DNA from: Candidatus Sumerlaeota bacterium
GTDB lineage: Bacteria > Sumerlaeota > Sumerlaeia > MWCT01 > JAGHBZ01
Assembly (NCBI GenBank): GCA_021160705.1
Contig: JAGHBZ010000355.1
Location: 1 to 9,457 of the forward strand
Reading direction: 5' to 3'
DNA length: 9,457 nucleotides
Below, one piece after another: positions 7,152-9,457 of the stretch; the first letter of the stretch is position 1; every line of letters begins with the position of its first letter. A model generated the notes under the pieces. That model was not told the DNA's origin, did no database searches, and saw only the letters and a program-made list of their open reading frames with translations. The position numbers and the translations under genes are program-made.

Positions 7152-7859
7152 ATGTCAAAAGATACACAAAAAATAATAGGTACATTTGATAAGGCTTATT
7201 ACGAAAAAGTTATAACTGAGAAAAAATTTGATTGGGGACATTTTAATCGCCACAGGTATGAGGCAATCTTAAACTATGGGGGGAAATCAGTTCTGGATGT
7301 AGGATGTGCAAGTGGCATATATGTAGAGAAATTAACTGAACGGAGCATATTCGCAGTAGGGGTAGATTATTATATGCACGAATTTTTATCTGCTGGAAAG
7401 AGAAAAGGATTATTTTTATCTGCTGATGCCCAAAAACTCCCCTTCAAAGACGAGAGTTTTGATACAATCAGTTGTTTTGAAACCTTAGAGCATTTACCAA
7501 ATCCCCAAGAAGCATTGCTTGAATTTAAGCGGGTTTGTAAAAAAAATGTTATCATTACAGTCCCTAATTGTGAATTGCCCGATGAGCTCCGAAAGTCGGG
7601 ACTGGCTTTTCATCATTATGTAGACCGAAGTCATATTAATATGTTCACAAAAGAGAGATTAACCACTATCCTTGAGGAGTGCGGTTTTGTCGTCAAATTA
7701 TGTGAGTTGATAAATCGAACACACGCGTTTAAATTATGTTTATTGTCATTGGGATTCCCGGAAAAATTAGCTCACTTCCTGGATAAAGCATTCTACAAAC
7801 TCCTCAGAGCAAAGCCATTCTATATGACAATTCTCGCTGTCGGAGTGAAGAAAGTATGA
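7152..7859 (+). CDS. Class I SAM-dependent methyltransferase
   Basis: This 235-residue soluble methyltransferase has the Methyltransf_11-type Rossmann core. Motif I is VLDVGCASG (47-55). The acidic residue at the end of strand 2 is Asp72 (VGVDYY). SADAQKLPF carries Asp92, and SFDTISCFETLEHL (Glu113-His114) matches the post-motif II region. The C-terminal part has HHYVDRSHINMF, seen in methyltransferases of sugar-polymer clusters. The substrate is not readable from sequence. In this locus it most plausibly O-methylates a sugar of the repeat unit or caps the chain end. ATG 7152 is the first start after the in-frame TGA at 7140, and the core fold starts soon after. SD is weak. The stop overlaps the next start (ATGA), so this gene and the glycosyltransferase are likely coupled. 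Base composition looks more AT-rich than the SLBB gene by eye. Confidence 0.9.
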   Translation: MSKDTQKIIGTFDKAYYEKVITEKKFDWGHFNRHRYEAILNYGGKSVLDVGCASGIYVEKLTERSIFAVGVDYYMHEFLSAGKRKGLFLSADAQKLPFKDESFDTISCFETLEHLPNPQEALLEFKRVCKKNVIITVPNCELPDELRKSGLAFHHYVDRSHINMFTKERLTTILEECGFVVKLCELINRTHAFKLCLLSLGFPEKLAHFLDKAFYKLLRAKPFYMTILAVGVKKV

Positions 7860-9043
7860 GAATACTTGCGTTGAGCAGTACATTCCTCCCTGAGATAGGG
7901 GGAGCAGAGATTGGGTTACTTGAGCTTTATAATCGCATTGCTCGTGAACACGAAGTTCTTTTGTTAGTGTCAAAGCCACCACCAAAAGAGATTCTACCAC
8001 CAGATTTCAAGCAATATGATATTAACTTTGATGTAGTTTATATCGGGAATAAATTTGACCTCGGTAAGTTACGCACAAAAGGAATTATCCCCCCATTAAG
8101 TTTAGGAGTGTACCGGGCAACCAAAAAATATATTAAAGAATGGAAACCTGACATTATTCACCAGAATTACTTACTTCCCTTTGGAATGGTGACAATGATA
8201 TTGTCGAAAAAATTTAATATTCCTTTTGTTCTATCTATTATAGGAAGAGACGCACCTACAAAGCGCACCTCAGCGATGCGTAAATACTATTTAAGAAAAA
8301 TTATGTCATCAGCAAGAGTTGTGATATTTCTAACTGCTTTTTCCCAGAAGAATCCCTACATACCTAATCTTGAAAAAACTATTGCTGTACCTTATGGGGT
8401 AGATACTGAGTCATATAGACCCGATGTTTCTGGAGGGGCTTTACGTAGTGGTCTGGGACTTGAGGAGAAAGCATCCATTTTATTTTGCATTCAACGACTT
8501 GCGGAAGTGAAACGAGTGGATATTATTATTCGTGCTCTGCCGTACGTGCTCAGGGAATTTCCTTCAACTTACTTAATAATAGGCGGCACAGGTCCTGAGG
8601 AAAAAAATCTTAAAGAGTTAACAAAGAGACTTAATCTGGAGAAAAAAGTAATATTTACTGGTTATATACCAGAAAAGGAGTTACCCGGCTATTTTGCTCT
8701 GTGTGATATATTTGTGTTCCATTCAACTTATGAAACGTTTGGGATTGTATTAGCACAGGCAATGGCGATGCGCAAACCAATTGTTTCAGTCCGCTCAACA
8801 GCAATACCTTATGTGGTTGATGATGGGGTTACAGGATTACTCGCAGAGCCTAATAATGAGCTGGATATGGCAGAGAAGATCATTACCCTGTTAAAGAACC
8901 CTTCGCTTGCCACAACGCTGGCAGATAATGCATATCGGAAAGCTATCCGTGAATATGATTGGAAAGTGGTTGTACAAAAATATATAGAGGTTTTCAGCGA
9001 AATTCTCCAAATGAAAACCTCCGAGAAAGAAGATGGCGTTTAA
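7856..9043 (+). CDS. Glycosyltransferase family 4 protein
   Basis: This 395-residue GT-B retaining glycosyltransferase of family 4 would be cytosolic or peripherally membrane-bound, adding a sugar from a nucleotide donor to the lipid-linked repeat unit. The N-terminal domain has MRILALSSTFLPEIGGAE with the GGAE loop (15-18). The linker region shows VPYGVD. The C-terminal domain has ILFCIQRLAEVKRVDIIIRAL, GGTGPEE and FTGYIPEKELPGYF. The donor-site region is HSTYETFGIVLAQAMAMRKPIV, followed by DDGVTGLLAEPN. In the EX7E motif the first Glu is Glu293, but the second position is Gln301. Donor and acceptor cannot be told from sequence. The start ATG 7856 overlaps the methyltransferase stop and has GGAG at 7842-7845. 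Length is usual for the family. Confidence 0.93.
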   Translation: MRILALSSTFLPEIGGAEIGLLELYNRIAREHEVLLLVSKPPPKEILPPDFKQYDINFDVVYIGNKFDLGKLRTKGIIPPLSLGVYRATKKYIKEWKPDIIHQNYLLPFGMVTMILSKKFNIPFVLSIIGRDAPTKRTSAMRKYYLRKIMSSARVVIFLTAFSQKNPYIPNLEKTIAVPYGVDTESYRPDVSGGALRSGLGLEEKASILFCIQRLAEVKRVDIIIRALPYVLREFPSTYLIIGGTGPEEKNLKELTKRLNLEKKVIFTGYIPEKELPGYFALCDIFVFHSTYETFGIVLAQAMAMRKPIVSVRSTAIPYVVDDGVTGLLAEPNNELDMAEKIITLLKNPSLATTLADNAYRKAIREYDWKVVVQKYIEVFSEILQMKTSEKEDGV

Positions 9044-9457
9044 CTTAATGAGCAGGGGAAAAGGGCATAATCAATTAAGTGTGGTGATGGTATGTCAGTT
9101 CTTTGAGCCAAGGGTTAGTGGTGCGGCAGGTCAGGCTTTAACTCTGGCTAAGATGCTCAAAAATGAGGGCATCCAAGTCAAAATCGTTGCGGGTAGGTAT
9201 ATAGATACACAAAAAGTTGATAATGTGGAGGGTATACCCATAATACAGTTAAAAAGTGGGGATAGTCGGGTAAAGAGGATTTTGTTTTGTTTTTTGCTTT
9301 GTCTTTATCTTTGGCGAAAAAGGAGAGACTATCAAATTATTCACTGTCACGGTGGATTCATATATTCTTTTGCTGTAGGACTTATGCGAAAATTGTTAAG
9401 AAAAAGGTCGCTTGTGAAAATAACCAGAGCAAAGTCAAACACCAGCTGGTATTATTA
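9033..9457 (+). CDS. Second glycosyltransferase (GT4-like N-terminal domain), 3' partial
   Basis: An open frame without a stop runs from here to the window end. It is cut at about 141 residues. The translation has LSVVMVCQFFEPRVSGAAGQ, the first strand and nucleotide-binding loop of GT-B enzymes. LAKMLKNEGIQVKIVAG follows, then a basic and hydrophobic stretch (RVKRILFCFLLCLYLWRKRR) that may bind membrane, then IIHCHGGFIYSFAVGLMRK, the usual 'H-H-hydrophobic' acceptor-domain segment. The start is uncertain: ATG 9033 (overlaps the previous gene by 11 bases, weak GAG SD), ATG 9048 (five bases after the upstream stop), or GTG 9081/9084 and ATG 9087. Strand 1 begins around the GTG pair, so ATG 9033 or 9048 is more likely. 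Family 4 is likely but the donor-binding domain lies outside the window. Confidence 0.75.
   Translation, partial: MAFNLMSRGKGHNQLSVVMVCQFFEPRVSGAAGQALTLAKMLKNEGIQVKIVAGRYIDTQKVDNVEGIPIIQLKSGDSRVKRILFCFLLCLYLWRKRRDYQIIHCHGGFIYSFAVGLMRKLLRKRSLVKITRAKSNTSWYY

Overview
The window is one continuous plus-strand stretch of a capsule or exopolysaccharide locus of the Wzx/Wzy type. It probably comes from an uncultured, AT-leaning, Gram-negative (diderm) bacterium. The diderm call rests on the first gene, a Wza-like SLBB export protein of the kind that spans the periplasm to the outer membrane. Nothing here fixes the phylum; the long chain of SLBB units resembles export proteins from environmental and candidate-phylum diderms more than E. 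coli Wza.

Layout. Bases 1-2828 hold the C-terminal part of a very long SLBB protein: at least eight SLBB units, then a tail of about 210 residues that looks disordered. A 107-base gap with a short hairpin follows. Next comes a Wzz-type chain-length regulator (2936-4003) with an extra C-terminal membrane segment. A Wzy/WaaL-type polymerase-ligase (4054-5514) has a TTG start and overlaps by ATGA a MurJ/MviN-family flippase (5511-7094). After a 57-base gap there is a class I SAM methyltransferase (7152-7859), which overlaps by ATGA a GT4 glycosyltransferase (7856-9043). A second GT4-like glycosyltransferase starts near the end of that gene and runs off the window.

How they fit together (inference from families and order). 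The glycosyltransferases build a repeat unit on a lipid carrier and the methyltransferase may decorate or cap it. The MviN-like protein flips it, the Wzy-like protein polymerises it, the Wzz-like protein sets chain length, and the SLBB protein conducts the polymer outward. No initiating phosphoglycosyl transferase, nucleotide-sugar enzyme or BY-kinase is in the window; they may lie outside it.

The system as a whole is recognisable rather than new. The unusual parts are the SLBB protein's tail with a repeated [P/A]ES[E/Q][Y/F] motif, the flippase lacking several MurJ cavity arginines, the GT4 enzyme with a changed EX7E motif, and the third membrane segment of the Wzz-like protein. No RNA gene, mobile element, CRISPR array or gene break was seen, and no gap between genes exceeds about 110 bases.
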